Positions 54,356 to 62,950 of a stretch of DNA of 64,000 bases are shown piece by piece. Origin of the DNA: Alphaproteobacteria bacterium (GTDB lineage: Bacteria > Pseudomonadota > Alphaproteobacteria > UBA9219); assembly GCA_019233975.1 (NCBI GenBank), contig JAFALY010000035.1, positions 1-64,000 of the forward strand, written 5' to 3'. Below the pieces are notes generated by a model that saw nothing but the letters and a program-made list of their open reading frames with translations, was not told where the DNA came from and searched no databases. Within the stretch, counting starts at the first letter, position 1. Every line of letters begins with the position of its first letter. The translations under genes were made by a program, and so were the position numbers.

Positions 54356-56466
54356 CAAGAGGCATTCCCAAGTGCCTGTAGAAGGTCTTTTAGATAAGGG
54401 GCGGAGGCTTTCCACCGGCCTACGCTGCGCTGATAGACGGGTTCTCTGACCTGATTGGCGCTGGCCGTTTTGATAGGGCGTGTCAATTTGTGGAACTCCA
54501 GACAACACTCGTCCCATGGCAACCCGCAAAAGTCAATCAGGCGCTGCGACTCTGTTTCCAGATTAGCGACAATATCCTCATAATTGACTTCCAGAAAACG
54601 GTCCACAGGCAGCACATGACGCCAATGCGCCATCAGTTTTTCATAGGCTTTATAGAATTGCCCCAATTCTTTCTGGTCATAGGTGAATTGCTGTTCTGCC
54701 GTAAACAACTTGGTGTAGCAGGATAAACAGGTATCAACGGGATCGCGGCGGCAATGGATAATGCGCGCCTGCGGTAAAGCCAGCGCGATCACGCCAGCAT
54801 AAAGAAAATTGGCTGGCATCTTGTCAACAATGCGTCGGTGCGGTTTGGCAAGTTTATCTATCAGTGCCGTATAGGTATTGCCTATTCTTGAATAATCTTC
54901 CGGCGTTGCCTGAGAGAAATACTGCGGAAAGGCGGATGTACCTAGGGAGTCGCACAGTGCGGTCAATTCTCCGGCACCCCAGGCATCGGGGTGCGAGGCG
55001 ATGATCTGCTCAACTAGTGTAGTGCCGGAACGCGGCATGCCGATGATGAAAATGGGTCTGTCCGAAGAAATGCCGCCGCCACGATTTTGCTGAAAATGTG
55101 TTTCAGAAAAAGTATCGGCGATAGAATTCATCCATTGATGCGTTGCATCAGGGTCATAGGCAATTTGTGCGCGCTTCAGGCGGTTGCCAGCATCCAGATA
55201 ATGAAAGGCGCGTTCGTGGTTTCCAACATCCAGCCACGCCTTACCGAGCGCAAAATGCAGAGACAGCCTGTCGCCATAATGCTGTATGTGACCTTTTTCC
55301 AAAAGATTTTCCATGCGGGAAATATCCGGATCGTCGGCCTTAAAGATTTTGGCGTCTGCAAGATGAAACAGGGCGGTGGCGGATCGTGGGTTAAGTGTCA
55401 GTATTTCCTGAAACACCCTGATGGCTTCATCCTTTTTGCCTGTTTCCATAAGCATGGTGCCTTTGTTGTTCAAGGTTTGAAAAGCCGTCGCACCCTTGGC
55501 CTCAGCTGCTTTATCATAGGTTGACAACGCTTCTTCATAGTTACCGCAAGCCTGCAAAGCTTGCGCGAGCGCATCCAGAGTACCCCCATTCTCAGGGGCC
55601 ATGAACACGGCTTGCTGTGCTGTTTGCAGTGCGTCTTCCGGGTGACGGAGTTTGATGAGGGTAAGTGCCTTGTTGGCCATAGCCGCCGCATGATTGGGCG
55701 CAACGCCTAGAAGCGCATTCAGCCATTGCAGGGCTGCTTCATGGTGGCCCCATGCCGACTCGGCTGCTGCCGCATTGATATAGGCATCAAAAAAGCTGGG
55801 GTTGATTTCTATAGCGCGGTTCGCTTCTTCGATTGCCTGCTGGCGATCACCAAGATCCTTGTAAAGATTGGACAGGTTGCTGTGCGCCTCCGGATAGTCA
55901 GAATTGATGACAATGGCGCGCTTATAGCAATCCAGGGCCTTTTTAAGGTCACCCATCTGGCGGAATGTATTGCCAAGATTGTTGTGTGCCTCCGCATAAT
56001 TGGGCTTCAGATTGACGACGCGTTCAAGGCACATCAGTGCCTCTTCATAGCGCCCCATTTCCTGCAGGATGATGCCCAGATTATTCCATGCACCTGTTGA
56101 CACCATATCGAGGGTAACAGCGCGCCGCGCCGCTTTTTCCCCTTCCTCCAACAATCCTTTCTGCCGACACATTTCAGCAAGATTGCTCAGATACAGGGCT
56201 GGTGTTTGCGGAGAAAGGCAGGCGCGACGTAAATAGTCGATCGCCAGATCCAGATTGTTGCAGTTATGTGACATAAGGCCAAGTAGGTGCAAAACATCCG
56301 GCTGTTCCGGCCAAACCGCCAGAACTTTCTGGCACAGTACCTCTGCCTGATTGATCTGTCCTACGTTCCAATGCGCATAAGCTGTTGAGATCGCTTGCTC
56401 AATACTCATGCTCTGGCCCTGCTCGCTGGGCAAAGGTTGTGGAGATGGCGTAGTAGTTTGCATCAT
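54355..56466 (-). CDS. TPR-repeat sulfotransferase
   Basis: The protein of 703 residues has an N-terminal superhelix of about ten to eleven TPR units (for example YAEAHNNLGNTFRQMGDLKK, YPEAHSNLSNLYKDLGDRQQ). The C-terminal sulfotransferase domain has PIFIIGMPRSGTTLVEQII, the 5'-phosphosulfate loop of PAPS-dependent enzymes, and ARIIHCRRDPVDTCLSCY, the 3'-phosphate site. It probably sulfates a protein or glycan, with the TPRs recognising it. The head of the gene diverges from the autotransporter gene over 153 bases. Confidence 0.88.
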   Translation of the reverse strand: MMQTTTPSPQPLPSEQGQSMSIEQAISTAYAHWNVGQINQAEVLCQKVLAVWPEQPDVLHLLGLMSHNCNNLDLAIDYLRRACLSPQTPALYLSNLAEMCRQKGLLEEGEKAARRAVTLDMVSTGAWNNLGIILQEMGRYEEALMCLERVVNLKPNYAEAHNNLGNTFRQMGDLKKALDCYKRAIVINSDYPEAHSNLSNLYKDLGDRQQAIEEANRAIEINPSFFDAYINAAAAESAWGHHEAALQWLNALLGVAPNHAAAMANKALTLIKLRHPEDALQTAQQAVFMAPENGGTLDALAQALQACGNYEEALSTYDKAAEAKGATAFQTLNNKGTMLMETGKKDEAIRVFQEILTLNPRSATALFHLADAKIFKADDPDISRMENLLEKGHIQHYGDRLSLHFALGKAWLDVGNHERAFHYLDAGNRLKRAQIAYDPDATHQWMNSIADTFSETHFQQNRGGGISSDRPIFIIGMPRSGTTLVEQIIASHPDAWGAGELTALCDSLGTSAFPQYFSQATPEDYSRIGNTYTALIDKLAKPHRRIVDKMPANFLYAGVIALALPQARIIHCRRDPVDTCLSCYTKLFTAEQQFTYDQKELGQFYKAYEKLMAHWRHVLPVDRFLEVNYEDIVANLETESQRLIDFCGLPWDECCLEFHKLTRPIKTASANQVREPVYQRSVGRWKASAPYLKDLLQALGNAS

Positions 56467-56493
56467 ACGATACCCAAGCAGAGGGTTAAATGA

Positions 56494-56522
56494 TTTAAAA
56501 TCGGCATAGTCTTACTGACCAA
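56494..56522 (-). promoter_or_regulatory. Candidate promoter of the TPR-sulfotransferase operon
   Basis: On the minus strand TTGGTC, a 17-base spacer and TTTAAA lie about 28 bases before the start at 56466. The match to the consensus is moderate. The -35 adjoins a duplicated CTTACT/AAGTATT element. Confidence 0.4.
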
Positions 56523-56542
56523 GTATTAGCTTACTAAGTATT
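56511..56542. repeat. Duplicated CTTACT...AAGTATT element between divergent genes
   Basis: CTTACT occurs at 56511-56516 and 56530-56535, and AAGTATT at 56521-56527 and 56536-56542, giving two copies of one unit with slightly different internal spacing. They lie between the outward-facing -35 boxes of the two divergent promoters, so an operator is plausible. Confidence 0.45.
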
Positions 56543-56571
56543 TGACAGAATCCGGCCAACATTTCTACTAT
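56542..56571 (+). promoter_or_regulatory. Promoter of the autotransporter operon
   Basis: TTGACA (56542-56547), an 18-base spacer and TACTAT (56566-56571) lie about 50 bases before ATG 56620. The -35 is a perfect consensus. It would drive the autotransporter and probably the three enzyme genes behind it. Confidence 0.65.
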
Positions 56572-56619
56572 GTTGAGCTTCCAGACGCCAATCCTTAATC
56601 CTTCTGCACAGGATACTCC

Positions 56620-59600
56620 ATGGCTTATAAATTCCGCGCCTCCCTTAGCCTGGATGTATCACTTTTGGCGCTGACGGTTGCCGCGGCCTTTGACGTCAAG
56701 CCAGCAGCAGCCTGCACGAACATAACTGGTGACACTGCCATTACGACCGCCACCAGCAACTGCTTGTCATGGCAGGCTGGCAATCTGACGATTGCAAACG
56801 GGGGAACCATTACGACAGGCTCGAGGGCGATCACCATAGCCGGATATGACCTGTCATCAAAATTTTTGTCCATCGCTTCGGGTGGAACCATCCATGCCAC
56901 GTCTTGGGCCACGGTTGAACTTGGAAATAACAGTAAACTGGGCACCATTGTTAATAGCGGCCACCTCCTGACTCCGGGAAGTACTTCCAATATTGTTGTT
57001 GATAGCAATGCCACACTAGGAACTATTACTAATAGTGGCGCCATGTCAGGGTACGTTGCCGATTATGCTGGCAGCATAGGTGTTATCAATAATGTGATCG
57101 GGGGCACTATCGGCAGCGGCAATACCGCTGTTGATAACCAATCGAACAGCACGATCGGTGTTATTACCAATGTGGGCACCATCAATGGATCGATCGCCAA
57201 TTACAGCGGTTCTATTACGAGCATTGGCAATGGTGATGGCACCAATACCGCACTTATTGCTGGCATTACCAACAGCGGCACCATAGGTGTAAACACTAAT
57301 GACCCCATTAAAAACCTTAATCATGGTAGCATTGGCTTTATCACCAATAGCGGCTTTATTTCGTCCAATGGCGATATTGCGATCGATAATGATGGCGGCA
57401 CGATTGGAACCATTTCAAATAGTGGTTCAATAGCAGCTATAGATACGGGCATTTACAATAATGGCAGTAGCGCGACCATTGGTACGATCACCAATAGCGG
57501 CACGATATCCGGCACCGGTGGCTGTTGCCATGTATCTGTCAATAATAACAACGGCACGATCGGCACAATCACCAATACCAGTTCCGGGAATATGCAGGGC
57601 TATATCAGCAATTATAGCGCCGGATCCATCGGTACGATCAGCAATGCAGGCACGATTGCGGGGTATTCGGGCACGGGCATTTATAACAATGCCACCATCG
57701 GCACCATCGTGAATACGGGGACGATCTCCCTGCCGATCAAAAACTACAATACCATATCATTTATCAATAATGAGTCTGGTGGCACCATCGGCAATGGATC
57801 TGCAACCTATGCCATCCTCAATAACAATGGCGGAACAACAATCAGCACAATTGCAAATGCGGGTACATTGATTGCCTCTTCGTCGGCTATTTACAACAAT
57901 AATGGTGCCACAATCGGCACGATCACCAATACCGGCAGCATCAGCGGCTCCAACGGTATTACAAACAACGCCAGTTCGCAGATCATGGTCATCAGCAACG
58001 CGGCCTCTTCGACAATTTCTGGCGAAAATGCGGCGATCTACAACAATGGCGGCACGATCGGCACAGTGACCAACGCCGGTGTTTTAACCGGGTATCCGGC
58101 CATCAACAACAGCGGCACCCTGTCAACGCTCTCCAATACAGGGGCGATCACCAGTTCCAGCCAAGCCATCATTAATTCCGGCACAATTGGCGCATTGGTC
58201 AATAGTGGCACGATTAGTGGCGCGCAGGACGCTATCAGCAGCACCGGAACCTTTACCGGAGCGATCTCCAACAGCGGCACGATCAGCGGCACGATCAGCG
58301 CCAGTCAGAACTTGACGATCACCGGTGGCAGCAGTGGCAATTTGGGCGTACTGACCGGTGGGGCTATCGTTGCCAATAATCTGACATTCGATAACGCCGC
58401 CTTCCAGTTGCTCGGTGACAACATTAATGTGGGTTCGGGCAGTGGAACAATCACGAATAACGGCACACTTCAGGTCAATGCCACGCGGACGATAACAGGC
58501 AACTACAGCCAATCGTCATCGGCCTTGCTCAAGATCGGCGTCACAAACGCAAGCAATTATGGCAAGATTGTCGTCAGTGGCAACGCATCGATGGCCAACG
58601 ACCAGATCACGATCGTTCCCCTAAGTGGCGTCTTGTCGTCGACCGAAACATTTACAATCGCTCAGGTCTCTGGGTCCTATAATTTCTCTGGCATTACGGC
58701 GACAGCAACCGGATTTACCCCGCAGGTATCATCCATTGCAAGTGGTGGCTATGAAGATTTGATCATTGACCTTTCTGGCCCCAAATATGGGACAATCGGT
58801 GCCGCTGCGGGCGGTGGTTCCGCGCCATCTGTCGGCACAGCTTTGGACCAAATCAAACAACTGCACAGCAATGGTGATCCAACCCCTGGGTTTGATCCAT
58901 CTGTTCTGACCGATTTGAACAATTTAGGGCAGCAATCACAAACGGCGGAGCAGAGCGGCATCAAGCAGCTTGGACCCACGCAGCTTACACCGCAGCTTGT
59001 GTCAACAAACTTCCAGGTCAATCAGACGACGGGCGTTATTTCACAGCATCAGGACCAATTGACCCAAAATACACATAGCGAGATTGGACGTGCCGCTGGA
59101 TCTGAATATCAGTCAGGTGCGTTCTGGGGTCAGATTAGTGGTGGCACGGCCTTCAAGGCTTCGGATTCAGCCTCTGATGGATATCATCAAAACTACTATG
59201 GCATCACGTTTGGCGCTGATAACCATATAGACGATAAGACGACCCTTGGCGGGGCGTTGAGTTGGAATCGCAGTAATGCACGCGGTCTCGACAGTTTGGC
59301 GGGGAACTCTGTCGGTGTAAACAACGTGCAACTGACGGCCTATGGTACACATCGTTATGACGAGCTCTTCGTCAATGCCATGCTGGGTGTTGGCTACAAC
59401 ATGTTTAATCAAAGCCGTGACATTGCGTTCCTTGGTCAAACGGCAAAAGCCAAGTATTCTGGCATGCAATACATGACGAAGCTGGATGGGGGGTATGATA
59501 TCGATGCCGATGTCATGACCGTAACGCCGGTGGCCGGTTTCCAGGCCGTGCGTACAGTGGACAACGGTTATACAGAAAGCGGCACATCAGCGAATGTGGC

Positions 59601-59931
59601 CGTCGGCCATATGGGATACAATACTTACACGACATCGCTTGGCGCCAAGTTCTCTACGGATATGGATACCGATTGGGGCAAGCTCGTGCCGGAAATGAAG
59701 ACGACATGGTCGCATGATTTGCAGCGTGGCGTTGTGTCAACATCTGCAACGATGGGTGGGGTGGCCTTTAGCACCGCGACACCGCGTGTTGCCCAGAACG
59801 GATTGGGCCTTTCGCTCGCGGCAACCTTGAAACAGGATGATGATGTTGCTGTTCGCGTTGAATATGACGGCGATATCCGTGATGGCTATCAGAGCCACTC
59901 GGGCCTTGTGAAGCTTAATATTGGATTTTAG
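56620..59931 (+). CDS. Autotransporter with beta-helix repeat passenger
   Basis: The product of 1103 residues has an N-terminal signal region (cleavage near AAAC, residue 31). The passenger carries about 20 imperfect repeats of the type IGTITNSGTI/IGTISNAG at roughly residues 107-555, the pattern of a right-handed beta helix. A less repetitive shoulder, a Gln-rich linker and a C-terminal beta barrel at about residues 832-1103 follow. The barrel opens with FWGQISGGTAF and ends in KLNIGF, with the terminal Phe expected for BAM recognition. It is a type V secreted surface protein, perhaps an adhesin. A good promoter precedes it. The enzyme gene downstream starts two bases after its stop. Confidence 0.92.
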   Translation: MAYKFRASLSLDVSLLALTVAAAFDVKPAAACTNITGDTAITTATSNCLSWQAGNLTIANGGTITTGSRAITIAGYDLSSKFLSIASGGTIHATSWATVELGNNSKLGTIVNSGHLLTPGSTSNIVVDSNATLGTITNSGAMSGYVADYAGSIGVINNVIGGTIGSGNTAVDNQSNSTIGVITNVGTINGSIANYSGSITSIGNGDGTNTALIAGITNSGTIGVNTNDPIKNLNHGSIGFITNSGFISSNGDIAIDNDGGTIGTISNSGSIAAIDTGIYNNGSSATIGTITNSGTISGTGGCCHVSVNNNNGTIGTITNTSSGNMQGYISNYSAGSIGTISNAGTIAGYSGTGIYNNATIGTIVNTGTISLPIKNYNTISFINNESGGTIGNGSATYAILNNNGGTTISTIANAGTLIASSSAIYNNNGATIGTITNTGSISGSNGITNNASSQIMVISNAASSTISGENAAIYNNGGTIGTVTNAGVLTGYPAINNSGTLSTLSNTGAITSSSQAIINSGTIGALVNSGTISGAQDAISSTGTFTGAISNSGTISGTISASQNLTITGGSSGNLGVLTGGAIVANNLTFDNAAFQLLGDNINVGSGSGTITNNGTLQVNATRTITGNYSQSSSALLKIGVTNASNYGKIVVSGNASMANDQITIVPLSGVLSSTETFTIAQVSGSYNFSGITATATGFTPQVSSIASGGYEDLIIDLSGPKYGTIGAAAGGGSAPSVGTALDQIKQLHSNGDPTPGFDPSVLTDLNNLGQQSQTAEQSGIKQLGPTQLTPQLVSTNFQVNQTTGVISQHQDQLTQNTHSEIGRAAGSEYQSGAFWGQISGGTAFKASDSASDGYHQNYYGITFGADNHIDDKTTLGGALSWNRSNARGLDSLAGNSVGVNNVQLTAYGTHRYDELFVNAMLGVGYNMFNQSRDIAFLGQTAKAKYSGMQYMTKLDGGYDIDADVMTVTPVAGFQAVRTVDNGYTESGTSANVAVGHMGYNTYTTSLGAKFSTDMDTDWGKLVPEMKTTWSHDLQRGVVSTSATMGGVAFSTATPRVAQNGLGLSLAATLKQDDDVAVRVEYDGDIRDGYQSHSGLVKLNIGF
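56935..58290 (+). repeat. Imperfect repeats encoding the autotransporter beta helix
   Basis: The DNA repeats units like ggcacgatcggcacgatcaccaatag every 50-90 bases, roughly twenty times with many substitutions. They encode the IGTITNSG turns. The best-conserved copies are at about 57465-57650 and 57905-58080. Copy number may vary by recombination. Confidence 0.8.
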
Positions 59932-59933
59932 GT

Positions 59934-61382
59934 GTGAAGCTGGCCGTTGCTGACCTGATCAGGGAGCGGTTTCTTACTGAGGGCGCGTGCGCGGGGCGAA
60001 CCTTTCCGGTACTTAATCCTGCAGACGGGCAGATTCTAGCCCATGTTCCAGACAGAGAGCCTGCGGATGCAGAACAAGCTATTCAGTCTGCCCATCAGGC
60101 CTTTGGCACCTGGAAGAAATACCTAGCGAGCGAGAGAAGCGTTGTCCTGCGCCGCTGGTATGATCTGATCATAGAGAATCTGGATGAATTGTCAGAAATT
60201 TTGACGCGCGAACAGGGCAAACCCTTTGATGAATCTAAAACGGAAATCCGCAATGGCGCACTGGGTTTAGAGTTTGCTGCGGAAGAAGCCAAGCGCATTG
60301 CAGGTGAAATTCTGACGCCCTTTCGCGATGATGCGCGCGCGCTTGTTTTAAGGCAACCCCTTGGTGTCATTGCGGCCATAACGCCGTGGAATTTCCCGAG
60401 TGGCATGGTTTTGCGCAAAATATCTGCGGCGTTGGCGGCGGGCTGCACGGTTGTTTGCAAACCTGCTGAAGAAACGCCCCTGTCAGCCCTGGCGCTTGCG
60501 GTTTTGGCGGAAAGGGCAGGGGTGCCGCCGGGCGTCTTGAACATTATTACGACTTCTCAGCCAGCCGCAGTTGGCGCTGTGCTTGCGACACATCCGCTTG
60601 TCAGGGGCGTTGCCTTTACCGGATCAACGGAAGTTGGCCGCCTTCTGATGAAACAGGCTTCCTCAACAATCAAAAAAGTGCTTTTGGAACTCGGCGGTAA
60701 TGCGCCCTTTATCATATTCGACGACGTCGATATTCAGGAAGCCGTACGCGGTCTGATATCTTCTAAATTCAGAAATAGCGGCCAGACCTGCATCACGGCC
60801 AATCGCATCTTTGTGCATGAAGCTATTTACAATGATTTCGTCGCATCTTTTGTGCCAGAGGTTCAGAAACTCAGGTTGGGCAATGGCCTTGAACCGGGGG
60901 TTACGCAAGGGCCGCTGATCAATCAGACGGCACTCAGGAAAGTGGAAGAACATGTTGTGGATGCTGTCCGCAAGGGCGCCAAAATTGTTACCGGCGGCAA
61001 AGTGTCAGCTTTGGGGGGAACCTATTTTGAACCAACCGTGTTGGTGGATGTACCGCTTAATGCCTTGCTGATGTCAGAAGAGACATTCGGGCCCGTTGCT
61101 GCGCTCACGCGTTTTCGAGATGAGCAAGATGTCATTGCACAGGCGAATGACACCCATCAAGGGCTTTCTGCCTATTTCTACACACGCGATATGAAGCGTA
61201 TCTGGCGCGTTTCTGAGGCGCTTGAAAGCGGTATGGTGGGTGTTAACACGGGAGCCATTACTTCGGCCTATATTCCTTTTGGGGGTGTTAAGCAATCCGG
61301 CCTTGGACGTGAAGGCAGCCATCATGGGATTGAGGAATATACGGAACTCAAGTATGTGTTGATGGGGAGTATTGACACATGA
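59934..61382 (+). CDS. Aldehyde dehydrogenase, succinate-semialdehyde-dehydrogenase-like
   Basis: The product of 482 residues has PLGVIAAITPWNFPSGM, VAFTGSTEVGRLLM, LLELGGNAPFII (catalytic Glu), FRNSGQTCITANRI (catalytic Cys) and the GabD-type end KQSGLGREGSHHGIEEYTEL. It should oxidise an aldehyde to an acid with NAD(P). GabD-like sequence suggests succinate semialdehyde, but the context of MfnB and SDR genes could mean a furan aldehyde. The start is GTG 59934, two bases after the autotransporter stop with no separate ribosome binding site, so translation is probably coupled. It overlaps the next gene by four bases (ATGA). Confidence 0.9.
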   Translation: MKLAVADLIRERFLTEGACAGRTFPVLNPADGQILAHVPDREPADAEQAIQSAHQAFGTWKKYLASERSVVLRRWYDLIIENLDELSEILTREQGKPFDESKTEIRNGALGLEFAAEEAKRIAGEILTPFRDDARALVLRQPLGVIAAITPWNFPSGMVLRKISAALAAGCTVVCKPAEETPLSALALAVLAERAGVPPGVLNIITTSQPAAVGAVLATHPLVRGVAFTGSTEVGRLLMKQASSTIKKVLLELGGNAPFIIFDDVDIQEAVRGLISSKFRNSGQTCITANRIFVHEAIYNDFVASFVPEVQKLRLGNGLEPGVTQGPLINQTALRKVEEHVVDAVRKGAKIVTGGKVSALGGTYFEPTVLVDVPLNALLMSEETFGPVAALTRFRDEQDVIAQANDTHQGLSAYFYTRDMKRIWRVSEALESGMVGVNTGAITSAYIPFGGVKQSGLGREGSHHGIEEYTELKYVLMGSIDT

Positions 61383-62104
61383 AAATACTGATAAGTCCGA
61401 CCGATGTTGAAGAAGCCATCCTCGCCTTTGAGGCGGGCGCTGATATTATAGATATTAAAAACCCTCGCGAGGGTTCGTTGGGGGCTGCGCCGGTTGAGAC
61501 CATTGAACGTATCGTGGGTGCTTTGGGATCCGGCGGTGCCACATTAAGCGCGACGCTGGGCGACCTGCCCTACAAGCCGGGGACGGCATCGCTTGCGGCG
61601 CGCGGGTTGGTGTCGTGTGGCGTGCATTACATCAAGGCGGGCCTGTATGGGCCACAGACCATTGCGGAAGGTATCGACCTGATGCGCGCCATTGTTACAA
61701 GCTGTAAAAGCCATACAGCCGATGTAACTGTTGTGGCGGCGGGCTATGCGGATTATGCGCGGTTCAATGGTCTTTCCCCTCTCAACATTGTTGACATTGC
61801 GCACCAATCCGGTGCGGATATGGTCATGCTGGATACTTTCTATAAAGATGGTCAGAACTTGTTTGATGCGCTGTCAGAAACCGTGCTGGCATCCTTTATA
61901 ACAGCCGCAAAGACTAAGGGGCTACGAACGGCTCTCGCGGGTTCGTTGAAGCGTGAGCATATTGTTCCCTTATTGCGTCTGGGGGTTGATGTCATTGGTG
62001 TGCGTGGCGTCGTTTGTCAGGCCAGCAACCGTGATGGGAAAATCGATCCCGTCAGAGCCAAAGATTTTATGGCCTATGTCCGCGACAGCAGGCAGGCGGC
62101 ATAA
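61379..62104 (+). CDS. MfnB-like (5-formylfuran-3-yl)methyl phosphate synthase
   Basis: The product of 241 residues begins MKILISPTDVEEAILAFEAG, then ADIIDIKNPREGSLGA, the fingerprint of MfnB (DUF556). It also has GVHYIKAGLYGP, VMLDTFYKDGQNLFDAL and ALAGSLKREHIVPLLRLGVD, so the TIM barrel appears complete. In methanogens MfnB condenses two glyceraldehyde-3-phosphates into the furan phosphate precursor of methanofuran; the Lys in the DIKNP stretch is the Schiff-base residue. Bacterial homologues occur in methylotrophs and in some natural-product clusters. Here it sits between an aldehyde dehydrogenase and an SDR, overlapping the former as ATGA and abutting the latter. Confidence 0.9.
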   Translation: MKILISPTDVEEAILAFEAGADIIDIKNPREGSLGAAPVETIERIVGALGSGGATLSATLGDLPYKPGTASLAARGLVSCGVHYIKAGLYGPQTIAEGIDLMRAIVTSCKSHTADVTVVAAGYADYARFNGLSPLNIVDIAHQSGADMVMLDTFYKDGQNLFDALSETVLASFITAAKTKGLRTALAGSLKREHIVPLLRLGVDVIGVRGVVCQASNRDGKIDPVRAKDFMAYVRDSRQAA

Positions 62105-62950
62105 ATGTCCGCGGTCTGGCTGATTACGGGTGCAGCCTCAGGTTTTGGTCGTGAGCTTGGGAAGGCTGTTTTACACAAAGGATATCATGCTGTCCTTACG
62201 GATATCGATACCGCCCCCATACAAGACTACGCGGCCGATTACCCGGAGCGTTCGATCATTAGAAAAGTAGATGTTACGATTCCGGCACATATCGCTGATG
62301 TTGTCAGTGAAGTAGAAAAGACCTATGGCAAAATCGATGGTCTGGTTTGTTGTGTTGGGCATGGGTATCTGGGCACTGTTGAAGAAACGCCTGAGGCAGA
62401 TATTCGCACATTGTTCGATGTCAATTTTCTGGGCACTGTGCGCTTGATACAGGCCGTTTTGCCGGGCATGCGTCAAAGCCGCTCTGGCAGCATCATCACT
62501 TTCTCATCGACGGCTGGTCTTGCCGCTTTCCCGGGCGCAGGTTTCTATAGCGCCACTAAATTTGCGCTTGAAGGTTTTACAGAGGCTTTGGCGCAAGAAG
62601 TTCAGGAGCTGGGCTTAAAAGTGATGGTTGTCGAGCCGGGGCCGTTCAGAACCAACTGGCAGGGCAAGGATTTTCGTACCGCTCAACAAAATATTGCCGA
62701 CTATGCTGAAACCGCTTGGCTGCGCCAGAAACAAATAACGGATTTGGATAAACAACAACCGGGTGATCCGGCGCGCGCCGCAACCATCATTCTCGATACG
62801 ATAGAATCCGGGAATGCGCCGTTGCGGTTATTACTCGGTAAGAAAGCCATAGCCGTAGCGCATCAGAAACTTGAGAAAATGCGTCAGGAGTTCATGCAGT
62901 GGGAAACCGCTTCACGCAGCGCTGATTTTCCCGACGACCAAATTTTCTAA
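62105..62950 (+). CDS. Short-chain dehydrogenase/reductase
   Basis: The product of 281 residues has WLITGAASGFGRELG (NAD(P)-binding loop), VCCVGHGYLGTVEE (NNAG-equivalent), SIITFSSTAG (catalytic Ser) and FYSATKFALEGFTEAL (Tyr-x3-Lys). Substrate is unknown; a hydroxymethyl/formyl furan interconversion fits the neighbourhood. Its ATG directly follows the stop of the MfnB-like gene. The last 39 bases overlap the convergent ligase gene. Confidence 0.9.
   Translation: MSAVWLITGAASGFGRELGKAVLHKGYHAVLTDIDTAPIQDYAADYPERSIIRKVDVTIPAHIADVVSEVEKTYGKIDGLVCCVGHGYLGTVEETPEADIRTLFDVNFLGTVRLIQAVLPGMRQSRSGSIITFSSTAGLAAFPGAGFYSATKFALEGFTEALAQEVQELGLKVMVVEPGPFRTNWQGKDFRTAQQNIADYAETAWLRQKQITDLDKQQPGDPARAATIILDTIESGNAPLRLLLGKKAIAVAHQKLEKMRQEFMQWETASRSADFPDDQIF

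Noticed and set aside
56935-58290. Autotransporter repeats considered as a CRISPR array
   Set aside because: The units are imperfect, coding, in frame and of variable spacing, with no cas genes.
58038-58292. Long minus-strand open frame in the autotransporter repeats
   Set aside because: It is the antisense reading of the repeats and gives a low-complexity Val/Pro/Leu protein with no ribosome binding site.
61379-62104. MfnB-like gene as ribulose-phosphate epimerase or another TIM-barrel enzyme
   Set aside because: The N-terminal ADIIDIKNPREGSLGA fingerprint is specific to the MfnB/DUF556 family, and a true rpe is present at 4723-5388.
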